Shown here in pieces: positions 1 through 7,955 of a stretch of 12,896 nucleotides of DNA (the first letter of the stretch is position 1; each line of letters begins with the position of its first letter). The notes beneath the pieces are model-generated. The model ran no database searches, was not told the DNA's origin, and worked only from the letters and a program-made list of their open reading frames with translations. The stretch comes from Sediminibacterium sp. (lineage in GTDB: Bacteria; Bacteroidota; Bacteroidia; Chitinophagales; Chitinophagaceae). Both the position numbers and the translations under genes were made by a program. Where the stretch lies: NCBI GenBank assembly GCA_030832695.1, contig JAURIP010000019.1, forward strand, positions 1 through 12,896, written 5' to 3'.

Positions 1-23
1 GGTCTAATTTATTGACTACCATG

Positions 24-31
24 TATCTTTA
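24..31 (+). promoter_or_regulatory. Possible -7 promoter element for the ABC exporter
   Basis: The octamer TATCTTTA matches seven of eight positions of the Bacteroidota -7 consensus TANNTTTG and lies 14 bases before the GTG start. The expected -33 TTTG would fall at about positions 1-4, where the sequence is GGTC, so only half of the promoter is seen. The nearer TTG at 12-14 is too close to serve. Transcription from here would give a leader of only about 8 bases. Treat this as a weak candidate. Confidence 0.2.
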
Positions 32-45
32 CAAAAATGGCCTAA

Positions 46-1863
46 GTGAAAGAATTATCTGCATTAAATGTGTTTTTTTGGAAATATAGGGCGCGATTCT
101 TCATTGGAATTGTATTTGTCATTGCAACCAACTATTTAGCGGTTTTGGCACCCCAAATCACTGGATATGTGGTTGGTTTAGTTCAAGCTAAATTGCCTGG
201 GGCAAAACCAGTTACTACAGTGCACAACGAAATGGTCACGATGGGTATTGATCAAATTGGTAATTATTACAATTTTACATTTGCTGGTTTGGTTACTTTT
301 TGTAGTCTTGTCATTTTAATTTTGGCGATTATAAGGGGGGTATTTATGTTTTTTATGCGCCAAACTATTATTGTCATGAGTAGGCATATTGAGTTTGATC
401 AAAAAAATCAAGTGTACGAACACTATCAAAAATTAGATACTGAATTTTATAAAACACATAGCACCGGTGATTTAATGAGTCGCATTACCGAAGATGTAAG
501 TAGGGTGCGTATGTATACCGGCCCTTCCTTAATGTATTTAATTAACCTAGTTTCTTTAATCGGTTTTTGCTTGTACAATATGTTTAGCAAGGATTTGATG
601 CTTAGTTTATATGTGTTGGCGCCGCTTCCAATATTAGCCATCACTATTTATTTTGTAAATAGTATTATTAATAAAAAGAGTGAAGAAATTCAAGGCCAAC
701 TTTCTGATTTAACCACCAATGCACAAGAATCTTATTCAGGCATCAGAGTCATAAAATCTTTTGTGCAAGAAAAAGCAATGCTGGGCTTTTTTAAAAAAAA
801 TAGTGAATTGTATCGTCAAAATGCAGTGAGCTTGGCAAAGGTAGAAGCATTTTATGCACCGGCAATGGCTTTAATGATTGGGTTAAGTACTTTAATCACT
901 ATTTATTTAGGGGGTTTGCAAGCGCTTCAAGATCCTTCGAAAGTAGCTACTGTCATTGAGTTTGTGATCTATATCAATATGCTTACTTTCCCGGTAAGTG
1001 CTATTGGTTGGACGGCAAGTATGATTCAAAGAGCTGCGGCATCGCAAAAAAGATTGAATGAATTTTTATCTATGCAACCTAATATTACCAATCCAACTTC
1101 ACCGGTAAATTCAAAAATTAAAGGTGATATTGTTTTCAATGATGTTTCACTGGTTTTTCCACACTCAGAAATTAAAGCATTAGCTGATTTTAATTTAGAT
1201 ATTAAAGCGGGTCAAAAAGTTTTAATATTAGGCAAAACAGGTTCTGGTAAAACAACCATTGCACAATTATTAACTAGAATGTATGAAACATCGACCGGTC
1301 AAATTTTGATTGATGGGGTGGATGTAAATAATTTTCAGGTGCAACAGTTAAGAAGTGACATTGGTTATGTGCAACAAGATGTTTTTTTATTCAGTGATAC
1401 GATTCAAAATAATATGCAGTTTGGGTTAAAAGAAAAAGTGTCTTATGATGATTTAACGCATGCTGCGAAAACGGCACATGTGTTAAATGAAATTAATAAT
1501 TTACCCAAACAGTTTGATACTTTAGTAGGAGAACGTGGTACTACTTTAAGTGGCGGTCAAAAACAAAGAGTGGCGATTGCAAGGGCCTTAATTAAAAATC
1601 CATCCATTTTAATATTAGATGACTGCTTAAGTGCTGTAGATGCCAATACCGAAAGAACCATTTTAGCCAATCTTGATTTTTATATCAAAGACAAAACGAC
1701 CCTGTTTATTACACATCGAATTTTTTATAATTTCAATTTTGACTTGATCATCTATTTACAGGAGGGTAAAATTGCCGAACAGGGCACACATGATAGCTTG
1801 TTAGCTAAAAATGGCCTTTATGCAGAATTATATAGGGCGCAACAATCCCTCGATGCTAGTTAG
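46..1863 (+). CDS. ABC exporter half-transporter (permease fused to ATPase), BmrC/TM287-like
   Basis: This is a 605-residue type IV ABC exporter subunit, probably an inner-membrane pump for lipids or small toxic compounds; the substrate is not visible. Residues 1 to about 340 form the membrane domain with six hydrophobic segments (near 18-38, 78-100, 160-180, 185-208, 265-290 and 300-320). The ATPase follows, with Walker A GKTGSGKTT at 396-404, Q-loop Gln444, signature LSGGQ at 501-505, Walker B ending in Asp525, D-loop SAVD and H-loop His557. The residue after Walker B, normally the catalytic Glu, is Asp526 (LDDCLSAVD). That is the pattern of the degenerate subunit in heterodimeric exporters such as BmrC and TM287, so this protein may need a partner encoded elsewhere; only 45 bases upstream are visible. 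The start is GTG, directly after an in-frame TAA, and the N-terminus MKELSALN fits the family. Confidence 0.93.
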   Translation: MKELSALNVFFWKYRARFFIGIVFVIATNYLAVLAPQITGYVVGLVQAKLPGAKPVTTVHNEMVTMGIDQIGNYYNFTFAGLVTFCSLVILILAIIRGVFMFFMRQTIIVMSRHIEFDQKNQVYEHYQKLDTEFYKTHSTGDLMSRITEDVSRVRMYTGPSLMYLINLVSLIGFCLYNMFSKDLMLSLYVLAPLPILAITIYFVNSIINKKSEEIQGQLSDLTTNAQESYSGIRVIKSFVQEKAMLGFFKKNSELYRQNAVSLAKVEAFYAPAMALMIGLSTLITIYLGGLQALQDPSKVATVIEFVIYINMLTFPVSAIGWTASMIQRAAASQKRLNEFLSMQPNITNPTSPVNSKIKGDIVFNDVSLVFPHSEIKALADFNLDIKAGQKVLILGKTGSGKTTIAQLLTRMYETSTGQILIDGVDVNNFQVQQLRSDIGYVQQDVFLFSDTIQNNMQFGLKEKVSYDDLTHAAKTAHVLNEINNLPKQFDTLVGERGTTLSGGQKQRVAIARALIKNPSILILDDCLSAVDANTERTILANLDFYIKDKTTLFITHRIFYNFNFDLIIYLQEGKIAEQGTHDSLLAKNGLYAELYRAQQSLDAS

Positions 1864-1921
1864 CCTAAGAAAATAAGGAAAATGGTTCATTTTCAGCCCT
1901 TGCGATAAAAGAGATTATTTT

Positions 1922-1950
1922 TTTGATTTTCAACAACATTTTTATATTTT
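1922..1950 (+). promoter_or_regulatory. Candidate Bacteroidota-type promoter for the DUF3276 gene
   Basis: TTTG at 1922-1925 is followed after 17 bases by TATATTTT at 1943-1950, which matches TANNTTTG in seven of eight positions. Transcription would begin near 1956, leaving a leader of about 16 bases. The region is very T-rich, so a chance match is quite possible. Confidence 0.35.
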
Positions 1951-1971
1951 TAGTTATAATTCAATGTAACT

Positions 1972-2538
1972 ATGGAGCAAGAGAACTTCGACAACAATAA
2001 TGAACGTCCAATTGAAAGTGTTTATAGTACGCGTATTCGTGCTGGTAAAAGACGCACTTATTTTTTTGATGTTAGAGCTACGCGTTCTAATGATTATTTT
2101 TTAACCATTACCGAGAGCAGAAAACGTTTTGACAATAACGGGTATGATCGTCATAAAATTTTCATTTACAAAGAAGATTTTAATAAGTTTATTAAGGCCG
2201 TTACCGAAGCCATGGATTTTGTTAAAACAGAATTAATGCCCGATTTTGATTTTGATGCGTTTAACCATGAAGAAGATCCAAATGCACCAGATCAAGGAGT
2301 AAGATATACTGCACCACAAGAAGTTTCAAATAATGCACCATCAGTTGCGTCTGTTACTGCATCTGAGCCTCCAGTGGAAGAAGCAATTCCAGATGCTCCG
2401 ATTGTTTCCGTTGCTTCAGCTGATATTGAAGTTGAAATTGATCCAGCATCAATAACTGAAAAAAAGCCTTTAGAAGCAAGAGATACACCTGCAAGTCAGG
2501 GCGATAATATGAGTCAAGAAGAGGTTGAAAAGTGGTAA
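1972..2538 (+). CDS. DUF3276 / PUR-alpha-like nucleic-acid-binding protein with a long acidic tail
   Basis: This 188-residue protein carries a PUR domain at about residues 15-87 (key stretches GKRRTYFFDVR at 25-35, FLTITESRKRF at 43-53, and HKIFIYKEDF at 61-70). PUR folds bind single-stranded DNA or RNA; the related Borrelia protein BpuR is a nucleic-acid-binding regulator. In Bacteroidota the family is usually listed as DUF3276, with no firm role. Residues 91-188 form a low-complexity tail rich in Ala, Pro, Val, Ser and acidic residues: 23 Asp/Glu against 5 Lys/Arg in 98 positions, ending in a lone Trp. It is probably disordered and may act as a charge counterweight or protein-binding tail. 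The gene stands alone, 108 bases after the ABC exporter, and its transcript probably ends at the hairpin at 2593-2635. Confidence 0.9.
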   Translation: MEQENFDNNNERPIESVYSTRIRAGKRRTYFFDVRATRSNDYFLTITESRKRFDNNGYDRHKIFIYKEDFNKFIKAVTEAMDFVKTELMPDFDFDAFNHEEDPNAPDQGVRYTAPQEVSNNAPSVASVTASEPPVEEAIPDAPIVSVASADIEVEIDPASITEKKPLEARDTPASQGDNMSQEEVEKW

Positions 2539-2563
2539 TACGCTATTACAATTGTTAATGCGA

Positions 2564-3070
2564 TTATAAGTTTTTAATCATCCAAATATCACATCCATCA
2601 TGTCCACTATCACCAAGTGCATGATGGATTTTTTTAAATCCTACATTTTCATAAATGCTGACTGCTTTGGAAAGTTCAGGCATGGATTCTAAATACACTT
2701 GCGCATAGCCATTTTCCTTAGCCCATTGCATTGATTTTAATAATAGTTGTTTTCCCAAACCAATCCCTCTAGCATCTTGGTGTAAATAAAGTTTTACTAA
2801 TTCACAGGTTTTTTCAGGAAGTCCTGCAGTAGGGAAGATGCCTCCGCCTCCAACCAGTTTACCTTTTAATTCCGCGATATAATATATGGCGCCAGGGACT
2901 TGAAATAATTCAAATAAATGATCTGTGGTTGTATCGTAAAAAACAGTACCTGGTTTATTAGCACCAAATTCAGTTAATGCGCCTCTGATCACTTTTGCAA
3001 TGGCTTCATTGTCATGATGGGCAATGGTTCGGATAATTAAATCAGGGGATATTAGGCTTGCGTTTTCCAA
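2564..3070 (-). CDS. GNAT-family N-acetyltransferase (TTG start)
   Basis: This 168-residue single-domain GNAT enzyme would transfer an acetyl group from acetyl-CoA to an amine; the substrate is unknown. Acetyl-CoA-binding motif A is [20 protein letters not shown] (residues 90-109), including the R-x-x-G-x-G pyrophosphate loop at 101-106. Motif B follows near 123-144 (VYLES, then SIYENVGF). No ATG exists before residue 114. The frame opens with TAA AAG TTG, so TTG at 3070 is the first usable start and overlaps the end of the glucose-6-phosphate isomerase gene by 19 bases. A rarer start codon further in cannot be excluded, because the conserved fold begins at about residue 11. It is the last gene of the minus-strand cluster and is probably translated by coupling to the gene before it. 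Confidence 0.88.
   Translation of the reverse strand: MENASLISPDLIIRTIAHHDNEAIAKVIRGALTEFGANKPGTVFYDTTTDHLFELFQVPGAIYYIAELKGKLVGGGGIFPTAGLPEKTCELVKLYLHQDARGIGLGKQLLLKSMQWAKENGYAQVYLESMPELSKAVSIYENVGFKKIHHALGDSGHDGCDIWMIKNL
2593..2635 (+). terminator. Intrinsic terminator for the DUF3276 transcript, inside the opposing GNAT gene
   Basis: On the + strand, TCCATCATG (2594-2602) pairs with CATGATGGA (2620-2628), and inside it CACT (2605-2608) pairs with AGTG (2616-2619). This gives 13 paired positions with only a two-base bulge (2603-2604) and a seven-base loop. Seven T residues follow directly at 2629-2635. The stem starts 55 bases after the DUF3276 stop codon. On the minus strand there is no T-run after the hairpin, so it should act only on + strand transcripts. 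It occupies GNAT codons 146-160. Confidence 0.75.
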
Positions 3071-4713
3071 CTTTTATATTGATTGATTAAACCATTGGTG
3101 GAACTATCGTGATTTTCCACATTAATGTTGTCCGTTAATTCAGGTAAAATTTTATTCGCCAATTGTTTTCCTAATTCAACACCCCATTGATCGTAACTAA
3201 AAATATTCCAAATAACGCCTTGTGTAAATATTTTATGCTCATAGGTTGCAATTAAAAAACCTAAAGTTTCAGGTGTAATTTTTTTCACTAAAAAAGAATT
3301 CGTTGGCTTGTTGCCGGCGAAAACTTTGAAAGGTGCTAATGTTTCAATTTCTTTGTCTGTTTTTTTACTTTGCTTTAATTCTGCAACGACTTCAGCATTT
3401 GTTTTTCCATTCAACAAGGCTTCCGTTTGTGCAAAATAATTACTTAGTAATTTATCATGATGATCCCCAATTGGATTGTGGCTAATCGCTGGTGCAATAA
3501 AATCACAAGGAATAACTAATGTACCTTGGTGTATTAATTGATAAAATGCATGTTGTCCATTGGTACCTGGTTCGCCCCAAATCACTGGGCCAGTGGTATA
3601 ATTAACAGCTGTTCCATTACGATCAACAAACTTTCCATTACTTTCCATATTGCCTTGTTGGAAATAGGCAGCAAATCGATGCAAGTATTGGTCATAAGGT
3701 AGGATGGCTTCGCTTTGTGAACCAAAAAAGTTAGTATACCATATTCCCAACAATGCCATAATCACTGGCATATTTTTTTCAATTGCTTCGTTTTTAAAAT
3801 GAAGATCCGCTTGATATGCTCCTTTTAATAATTTTTCAAAATGCTCATATCCGATGGTCAATGCAACAGAAAGTCCAATAGCACTCCATAAGGAATATCT
3901 TCCGCCCACCCAATCCCAAAACTCAAACATATTTTTACTACTAATACCAAAACTGTTCACTGCTTTTTCATTCGTAGATAAGGCAACAAAATGGGTTGCT
4001 ATATGTTTTTCATCTATTGCTTTTTGTAAAAACCAAGCACGTGCCGTGTGTGCATTGGTCATGGTTTCCTGCGTAGTGAATGTTTTTGAAGCAATCAAAA
4101 ATAAAGTTTCTTCTGCGTTCACTTTTTTCAAGGTCTCAGCAATATGTGTGCCATCCACATTACTTACAAAATATATTTGTATCCCATCCACCCAATAAGG
4201 TTTCAGTGCTTCAGTGACCATTACTGGACCTAAGTCACTTCCACCAATACCTATATTAATAATCGTGGTAATTTTTTTTCCGGTATAACCCTTGTGTGTG
4301 CCAGCATGAATGTTGTCACAAAATGTTTTCATTTGTTTCTGCACACGTATAATTTCAGGCATCACATCCTGCTCGTCTACCATAACAGGTTCGCCGCTAA
4401 AGTTTCTTAATGCGGTATGTAATACTGCTCTTTGCTCCGTTTCATTGATGGCCTTCCCTTCAAATTGTGCAGCAATCGCCTTTGGTAAGCCACATTCATT
4501 TGCTAATTGAAATAACAACTGTAATGTTTTATCTGTTACAATATTTTTTGAATAATCAAATAATATATCTGCTGTTGTAATGGAGTATTGATTAAATCGG
4601 TTAGGATCTGCAGCAAACAAATCTTTCATTTGCTTACGGTTCATTTCTTCTTCAAAATGCTTTTTTAATACAAACCAAGCCTGCGTCGATGTTGGGTTAA
4701 TTCTTTCTAACAT
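3052..4713 (-). CDS. pgi: Glucose-6-phosphate isomerase
   Basis: This enzyme interconverts glucose 6-phosphate and fructose 6-phosphate in the cytoplasm, the second step of glycolysis and also used in gluconeogenesis. At 553 residues it has the length of the E. coli-type enzyme (about 549). The phosphate-binding loop GIGGSDLG is at 155-162. Family signature 1 ([14 protein letters not shown]) is at 267-280 and signature 2 ([18 protein letters not shown]) at 499-516. The expected catalytic residues are all present: Glu357 in MESNGK, His388 in GTNGQH and Lys516. The ATG start matches the family N-terminus. It lies 60 bases downstream of the threonine aldolase gene and overlaps the GNAT gene by 19 bases, so the three are probably co-transcribed. 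Confidence 0.98.
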   Translation of the reverse strand: MLERINPTSTQAWFVLKKHFEEEMNRKQMKDLFAADPNRFNQYSITTADILFDYSKNIVTDKTLQLLFQLANECGLPKAIAAQFEGKAINETEQRAVLHTALRNFSGEPVMVDEQDVMPEIIRVQKQMKTFCDNIHAGTHKGYTGKKITTIINIGIGGSDLGPVMVTEALKPYWVDGIQIYFVSNVDGTHIAETLKKVNAEETLFLIASKTFTTQETMTNAHTARAWFLQKAIDEKHIATHFVALSTNEKAVNSFGISSKNMFEFWDWVGGRYSLWSAIGLSVALTIGYEHFEKLLKGAYQADLHFKNEAIEKNMPVIMALLGIWYTNFFGSQSEAILPYDQYLHRFAAYFQQGNMESNGKFVDRNGTAVNYTTGPVIWGEPGTNGQHAFYQLIHQGTLVIPCDFIAPAISHNPIGDHHDKLLSNYFAQTEALLNGKTNAEVVAELKQSKKTDKEIETLAPFKVFAGNKPTNSFLVKKITPETLGFLIATYEHKIFTQGVIWNIFSYDQWGVELGKQLANKILPELTDNINVENHDSSTNGLINQYKSWKTQA

Positions 4714-4773
4714 AATCTTTTCTGTTTCACTAATTTTTATTCTCTAATGGTCTTCTTATATAAATCCTTTTAA

Positions 4774-5787
4774 CTATAATTTTTCTATTGTAGCGATGGT
4801 GGTCGTTAACATTTCATCGGTGATGTCCAAATGCAATACAAATCGAACGAGGGCAGGGGTCATTGCAATGACTAAAATATGATGTTCTTTTAAAAGAGCA
4901 GACAGTTGTGTTGCATTATATTTCCCTTCAATTTTCGCAATGACAATATTGGTTTCTACTTCAAAAACTTCAGTAACGAAATCTTTCTTTACTAATGCCT
5001 CTTTAATTAATAAAGCTTTTTCATGATCCTGTTTTAATCGATCCACATGATGATCCAATGCATAAATACCTGCAGCTGCTAATGATCCTGCTTGACGCAT
5101 GCCACCACCAAATACTTTACGCCATCTTCTTGCTTTTTTAACAAAGGCCGTATTTCCAAGCAATACACTTCCAACAGGCGCCCCTAATCCTTTGCTCAAA
5201 CAAATGGAGATAGAATCAAATAACTGACCATATTGCTTTGGGTCTTCCTTTTTATGTACAATGGCATTAAAAATTCTTGCCCCATCTAAGTGTAACCCCA
5301 AATGATGGGCTTTTGCCACTTTTTGTATGTCAACTAATTCGTTAAAATCATAACAAGCACCGCCGCCACGGTTACAGGTATTCTCCAAACTAATTAACTT
5401 AGAAATAGGTTTGTGCAAGTCCTCCGGATGGATTGCTGCTAAAACCTGGTTGGCAGTAATTCGGCCACGGTTGCCTTGTAGCAATTTAACCGAACAGCCT
5501 GAATTGGAAGCAATCCCACCGCCTTCATATTGATAGACATGGGATAATTCCTCACAAATCACCTCATCACCGGCTTGAGTATGCGTTTTAATGGCCAATT
5601 GATTAGTCATAGTGCCACTAGGACAAAACAAGCCTGCTTCCATACCAAACATGCTAGCAGTTTTTGCTTCTAAAGCGTTAATACTTGGATCCTCCCCAAA
5701 TACATCATCCCCAACAGGAGCTTGATGCATAAAAGCTAACATTTCGGGGGTAGGAAGGGTAACAGTATCTGATCTAAAATCAATCAT
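4774..5787 (-). CDS. ltaE: Low-specificity L-threonine aldolase
   Basis: This PLP-dependent enzyme cleaves L-threonine and L-allo-threonine to glycine and acetaldehyde in the cytoplasm, supplying or scavenging glycine. At 337 residues it is close to E. coli LtaE (333). The N-terminus [16 protein letters not shown] is the family hallmark and fixes the ATG start. The PLP-binding lysine is Lys199 in [11 protein letters not shown]; the PLP-stacking His83, Asp168 (HLDGAR) and Arg171 are in place, as is the FGGGMRQAG motif at 226-234. It is the first gene of the minus-strand cluster. I found no convincing minus-strand promoter before it, so its transcription start is unknown. The exact stereo-preference (L- versus L-allo-threonine) cannot be read from sequence. 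Confidence 0.95.
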   Translation of the reverse strand: MIDFRSDTVTLPTPEMLAFMHQAPVGDDVFGEDPSINALEAKTASMFGMEAGLFCPSGTMTNQLAIKTHTQAGDEVICEELSHVYQYEGGGIASNSGCSVKLLQGNRGRITANQVLAAIHPEDLHKPISKLISLENTCNRGGGACYDFNELVDIQKVAKAHHLGLHLDGARIFNAIVHKKEDPKQYGQLFDSISICLSKGLGAPVGSVLLGNTAFVKKARRWRKVFGGGMRQAGSLAAAGIYALDHHVDRLKQDHEKALLIKEALVKKDFVTEVFEVETNIVIAKIEGKYNATQLSALLKEHHILVIAMTPALVRFVLHLDITDEMLTTTIATIEKL

Positions 5788-5887
5788 ACAGCGAAGATAA
5801 TTCTCAGAAAGGGATTATTCCTAAATTTTTACCCTTTTGGGGACATTTTAACGGGAAAATTTGTGCATAAATGCTTTACAATCAATA

Positions 5888-5919
5888 TTTGCTAAATTAG
5901 TCTCAAAATTGTACCTTTG
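5888..5919 (+). promoter_or_regulatory. Promoter of the primary sigma factor gene, exact Bacteroidota consensus
   Basis: TTTG at 5888-5891 is followed after exactly 20 bases by TACCTTTG at 5912-5919, a full match to the Bacteroidota -33/-7 promoter TTTG...TANNTTTG. Transcription should start near 5924-5927, giving a leader of about 88 bases before the ATG at 6014. A second, weaker candidate lies closer to the gene (TTTG 5973-5976, 15-base gap, TACCTTTA 5992-5999). Confidence 0.75.
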
Positions 5920-5923
5920 CCGA

Positions 5924-5962
5924 CTAACATTTGGTAAAATTCCTTATTTTACTTATCGTTAG
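5924..5962 (+). other. Two-tier hairpin at the predicted 5' end of the sigma factor mRNA
   Basis: An outer stem CTAAC (5924-5928) with GTTAG (5958-5962) encloses an inner stem GGTAAAAT (5933-5940) with ATTTTACT (5946-5953), which includes one G-U pair. The inner loop is TCCTT, and a 4 x 4 internal loop separates the stems. The structure begins almost exactly where the promoter at 5888-5919 predicts the first transcribed base. The pairs are AT-rich, so the structure is only moderately stable. It has no T-run and is not a terminator. Confidence 0.45.
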
Positions 5963-6013
5963 ACACAACTTTTTTGACCTTTACATCGTTATACCTTTAA
6001 ATAAATTCTTTGC

Positions 6014-6871
6014 ATGAGGCAGCTTAAAATTGCAACACAGATTACCAACAGAGATTCGCAAGCGGTTGAGAAGTATTTACAAGAGATTTCTAAAATCTCT
6101 ATGATTAATCCTGAAGAAGAAACCACTTTGGCGCAGCGCATTAAAATGGGTGATCAACGTGCATTGGATAAATTAGTACAAGCCAACCTTCGTTTCGTTG
6201 TATCTGTTGCAAAACAATACCAACACCAAGGTTTGTCTTTATCTGATTTAATCAATGAAGGGAATTTAGGTTTAATCAAAGCAGCACAACGTTTCGATGA
6301 AACCAAAGGTTTTAAATTCATTTCTTATGCGGTTTGGTGGATTCGTCAATCTATTTTGCAAGCTTTGGCTGAGCAGGGTCGTTTGGTTCGTTTACCTCAA
6401 AACAAAATTGGTACTTATAATAAGGCCAATAAAGCATACATGGCTTTTGAACAAGAGCATGAGCGTGAGCCTTCCACTGAGGAATTGGCAGGAATTTTAG
6501 AAATGTCTGAAACAGAGATCAATAATATATTTCAATCCAATACTCGTCACACCTCATTAGATGCACCAGTGCATGAAGCAGAGGATGTAGCAATGGGTGA
6601 TTTATTGAAAGGCGGTGATGAAACAGACATGGATGTGATGAAAGATTCTTTAAGAGAGGAAATTCGTCGTGTACTTAAGTCATTGAGTCCTAGAGAGGCA
6701 GAGATAGTTAATGCATATTTTGGTTTAGATGGAGAGAATGGGGTTACGATTGAACAAATAGGCATCAAATACGATCTAACCAAGGAAAGAATAAGACAAA
6801 TTAAGGAGCGTGCTATTAAACGTTTGCAAAAAGCGAGATACAGCAATGCACTTAAAGCTTATTTGGGCTAG
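6014..6871 (+). CDS. rpoD: Primary RNA polymerase sigma factor, RpoD/SigA type
   Basis: This is the housekeeping sigma-70 factor that directs RNA polymerase to most promoters. At 285 residues it has the short form typical of Bacteroidota, with no region 1.1 and no large non-conserved insert. Region 1.2 begins near residue 15 (AVEKYLQEI). Region 2 covers about 52-122, with the core-binding DLINEGNLGLIKA at 78-90 and the -10 recognition/melting helix KFISYAVWWIRQSI at 101-114. Region 3 spans about 123-200, and region 4.2, the -35 recognition helix-turn-helix, is at about 245-271 (TIEQIG, then LTKERIRQIKERAIKRL). It is transcribed alone: its own promoter lies upstream and a strong terminator follows. 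Confidence 0.97.
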   Translation: MRQLKIATQITNRDSQAVEKYLQEISKISMINPEEETTLAQRIKMGDQRALDKLVQANLRFVVSVAKQYQHQGLSLSDLINEGNLGLIKAAQRFDETKGFKFISYAVWWIRQSILQALAEQGRLVRLPQNKIGTYNKANKAYMAFEQEHEREPSTEELAGILEMSETEINNIFQSNTRHTSLDAPVHEAEDVAMGDLLKGGDETDMDVMKDSLREEIRRVLKSLSPREAEIVNAYFGLDGENGVTIEQIGIKYDLTKERIRQIKERAIKRLQKARYSNALKAYLG

Positions 6872-6888
6872 TAGTTTAAAATATTATC

Positions 6889-6927
6889 AAGCCCCTTCAA
6901 TCTCAGGATTAGACGGGGCTTTTTTTT
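6889..6927 (+). terminator. Rho-independent terminator of the sigma factor gene
   Basis: AAGCCCC (6889-6895) pairs with GGGGCTT (6915-6921). Within the loop, AATC (6899-6902) pairs with GATT (6907-6910) around TCAG. The downstream arm runs into a T tract ending at 6927. It begins 18 bases after the rpoD stop codon, in a gap that holds nothing else readable. Confidence 0.9.
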
Positions 6928-7009
6928 AGGTTAGATTTTGCAGATAAATAATTTGATAACATAGAATTTAGTTTTTTGTATAGAATTTTGAATTAGAAAT
7001 AATGAAGTT

Positions 7010-7945
7010 ATGGAAACAGAAAAAGTAAGCATTTTAATTATAGGTTCAGGCCCTGCAGGTTACACTGCTGCAATTTATGCAGCTAGGGCAAATATGAAAC
7101 CTTTATTATACCAAGGTATACAACCAGGTGGTCAATTAACCATTACCACTGACGTGGAGAACTATCCTGGATTTCCAGATGGTATTCAAGGCCCAGAAAT
7201 GATGGTGAACTTTGAAAAACAAGCTGCCCGTATGGGTACGGATATTCGTTATGGCCTTGCAACAAAAGTTGATTTTAGTGGGGATGTTAAAAGGGTATGG
7301 ATTGATGATGAAAAGATCATTGAAGCGGATGCCGTAATTATTTCAACAGGCGCTAGTGCTAAATGGTTAGGTATTCCAAGTGAAGAGAAATTTAATGGTT
7401 TTGGGGTGAGTGCCTGTGCCGTATGTGATGGATTCTTTTTTAAAGGAAAGGAAGTTGCGATTGTAGGTGCTGGAGATACGGCTGCTGAAGAAGCACATTA
7501 TTTATCAAAAATGTGTACTACAGTGCACATGATTGTTCGAAAAGATCAAATGCGCGCAAGTAAAGTAATGCAGGATCGCGTTTTAAATACACCAAATATA
7601 AAAATGTATTTCAATAGCGAAACGGATGAAATCTTAGGAGGAAAAACAGTGCAAGCCGTTAGAATCAAAAATACAAAGACCAATACTTTACAAGAAATTC
7701 CAGTAAGTGCCTTTTTTGTTGCCATTGGTCACAACCCGAATAGTAGTATTTTTTCTGAGTTCATTCATACAGACGAAACTGGTTACATATTAACAGAACC
7801 AGGTACCACTAAAACAAATGTTCCAGGTGTATTTGCTTCAGGGGATGTGCAAGATAAAAACTACCGTCAAGCGGTTACAGCTGCTGGAAGTGGTTGTATG
7901 GCTGCCTTAGATGCAGAAAGGTATTTAACTGCTAAAGGGCACTAA
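7010..7945 (+). CDS. trxB: Thioredoxin reductase (NADPH)
   Basis: This cytoplasmic FAD flavoenzyme passes electrons from NADPH to thioredoxin. At 311 residues it has the normal low-molecular-weight bacterial length. The FAD-binding GSGPAG is at 12-17, the redox-active pair Cys136/Cys139 sits in SACAVCDGFF, and the NADPH-binding GAGDTAAEEA is at 153-162. The terminal FAD motif GVFASGDVQD is at 273-282. The site that reads the NADPH 2'-phosphate, usually HRRxxxR, is VRKDQMR at 176-182; two of its basic residues are kept and one is Lys, so NADPH use is still likely. It is followed 10 bases later by folB and is probably co-transcribed with it. The 82 bases between the rpoD terminator and this start must hold its promoter, but no clean consensus match is visible. 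Confidence 0.96.
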   Translation: METEKVSILIIGSGPAGYTAAIYAARANMKPLLYQGIQPGGQLTITTDVENYPGFPDGIQGPEMMVNFEKQAARMGTDIRYGLATKVDFSGDVKRVWIDDEKIIEADAVIISTGASAKWLGIPSEEKFNGFGVSACAVCDGFFFKGKEVAIVGAGDTAAEEAHYLSKMCTTVHMIVRKDQMRASKVMQDRVLNTPNIKMYFNSETDEILGGKTVQAVRIKNTKTNTLQEIPVSAFFVAIGHNPNSSIFSEFIHTDETGYILTEPGTTKTNVPGVFASGDVQDKNYRQAVTAAGSGCMAALDAERYLTAKGH

Positions 7946-7955
7946 AATATAATTC

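Noticed and set aside
1878..1894. Hairpin GAAAAT-GGTTC-ATTTTC just after the ABC exporter gene as its terminator
   Set aside because: The stem is six pairs, five of them A-T, and the bases that follow are not a T-run, so it is too weak to call.
2459..2477. Minus-strand hairpin (GCTT/AGGC) followed by seven T residues, as terminator of the pgi-GNAT cluster
   Set aside because: The stem has only four pairs, one of them G-U, and lies about 90 bases past the GNAT stop inside the DUF3276 gene. A chance occurrence in A-rich coding sequence is more likely.
3854..4198. A 114-codon open frame on + opposite pgi
   Set aside because: It lies wholly within a well-supported gene on the other strand, shows no recognisable domain, and is explained as a shadow of pgi codon use.
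5788..5890. Minus-strand promoter for the threonine aldolase gene in the divergent gap
   Set aside because: I looked for the reverse of TANNTTTG with a suitably spaced TTTG and found no acceptable match.
6547..6846. A 99-codon minus-strand open frame opposite the sigma factor gene
   Set aside because: It is antisense to highly conserved sigma regions 3-4, shows no family resemblance, and is best explained as a shadow frame.
6932..6990. Promoter for trxB (several TTTG and TAGA-T-rich matches, such as 6962-6969 and 6981-6990)
   Set aside because: A promoter must exist in this gap, but every candidate has either wrong spacing or two or more mismatches, so none can be singled out.
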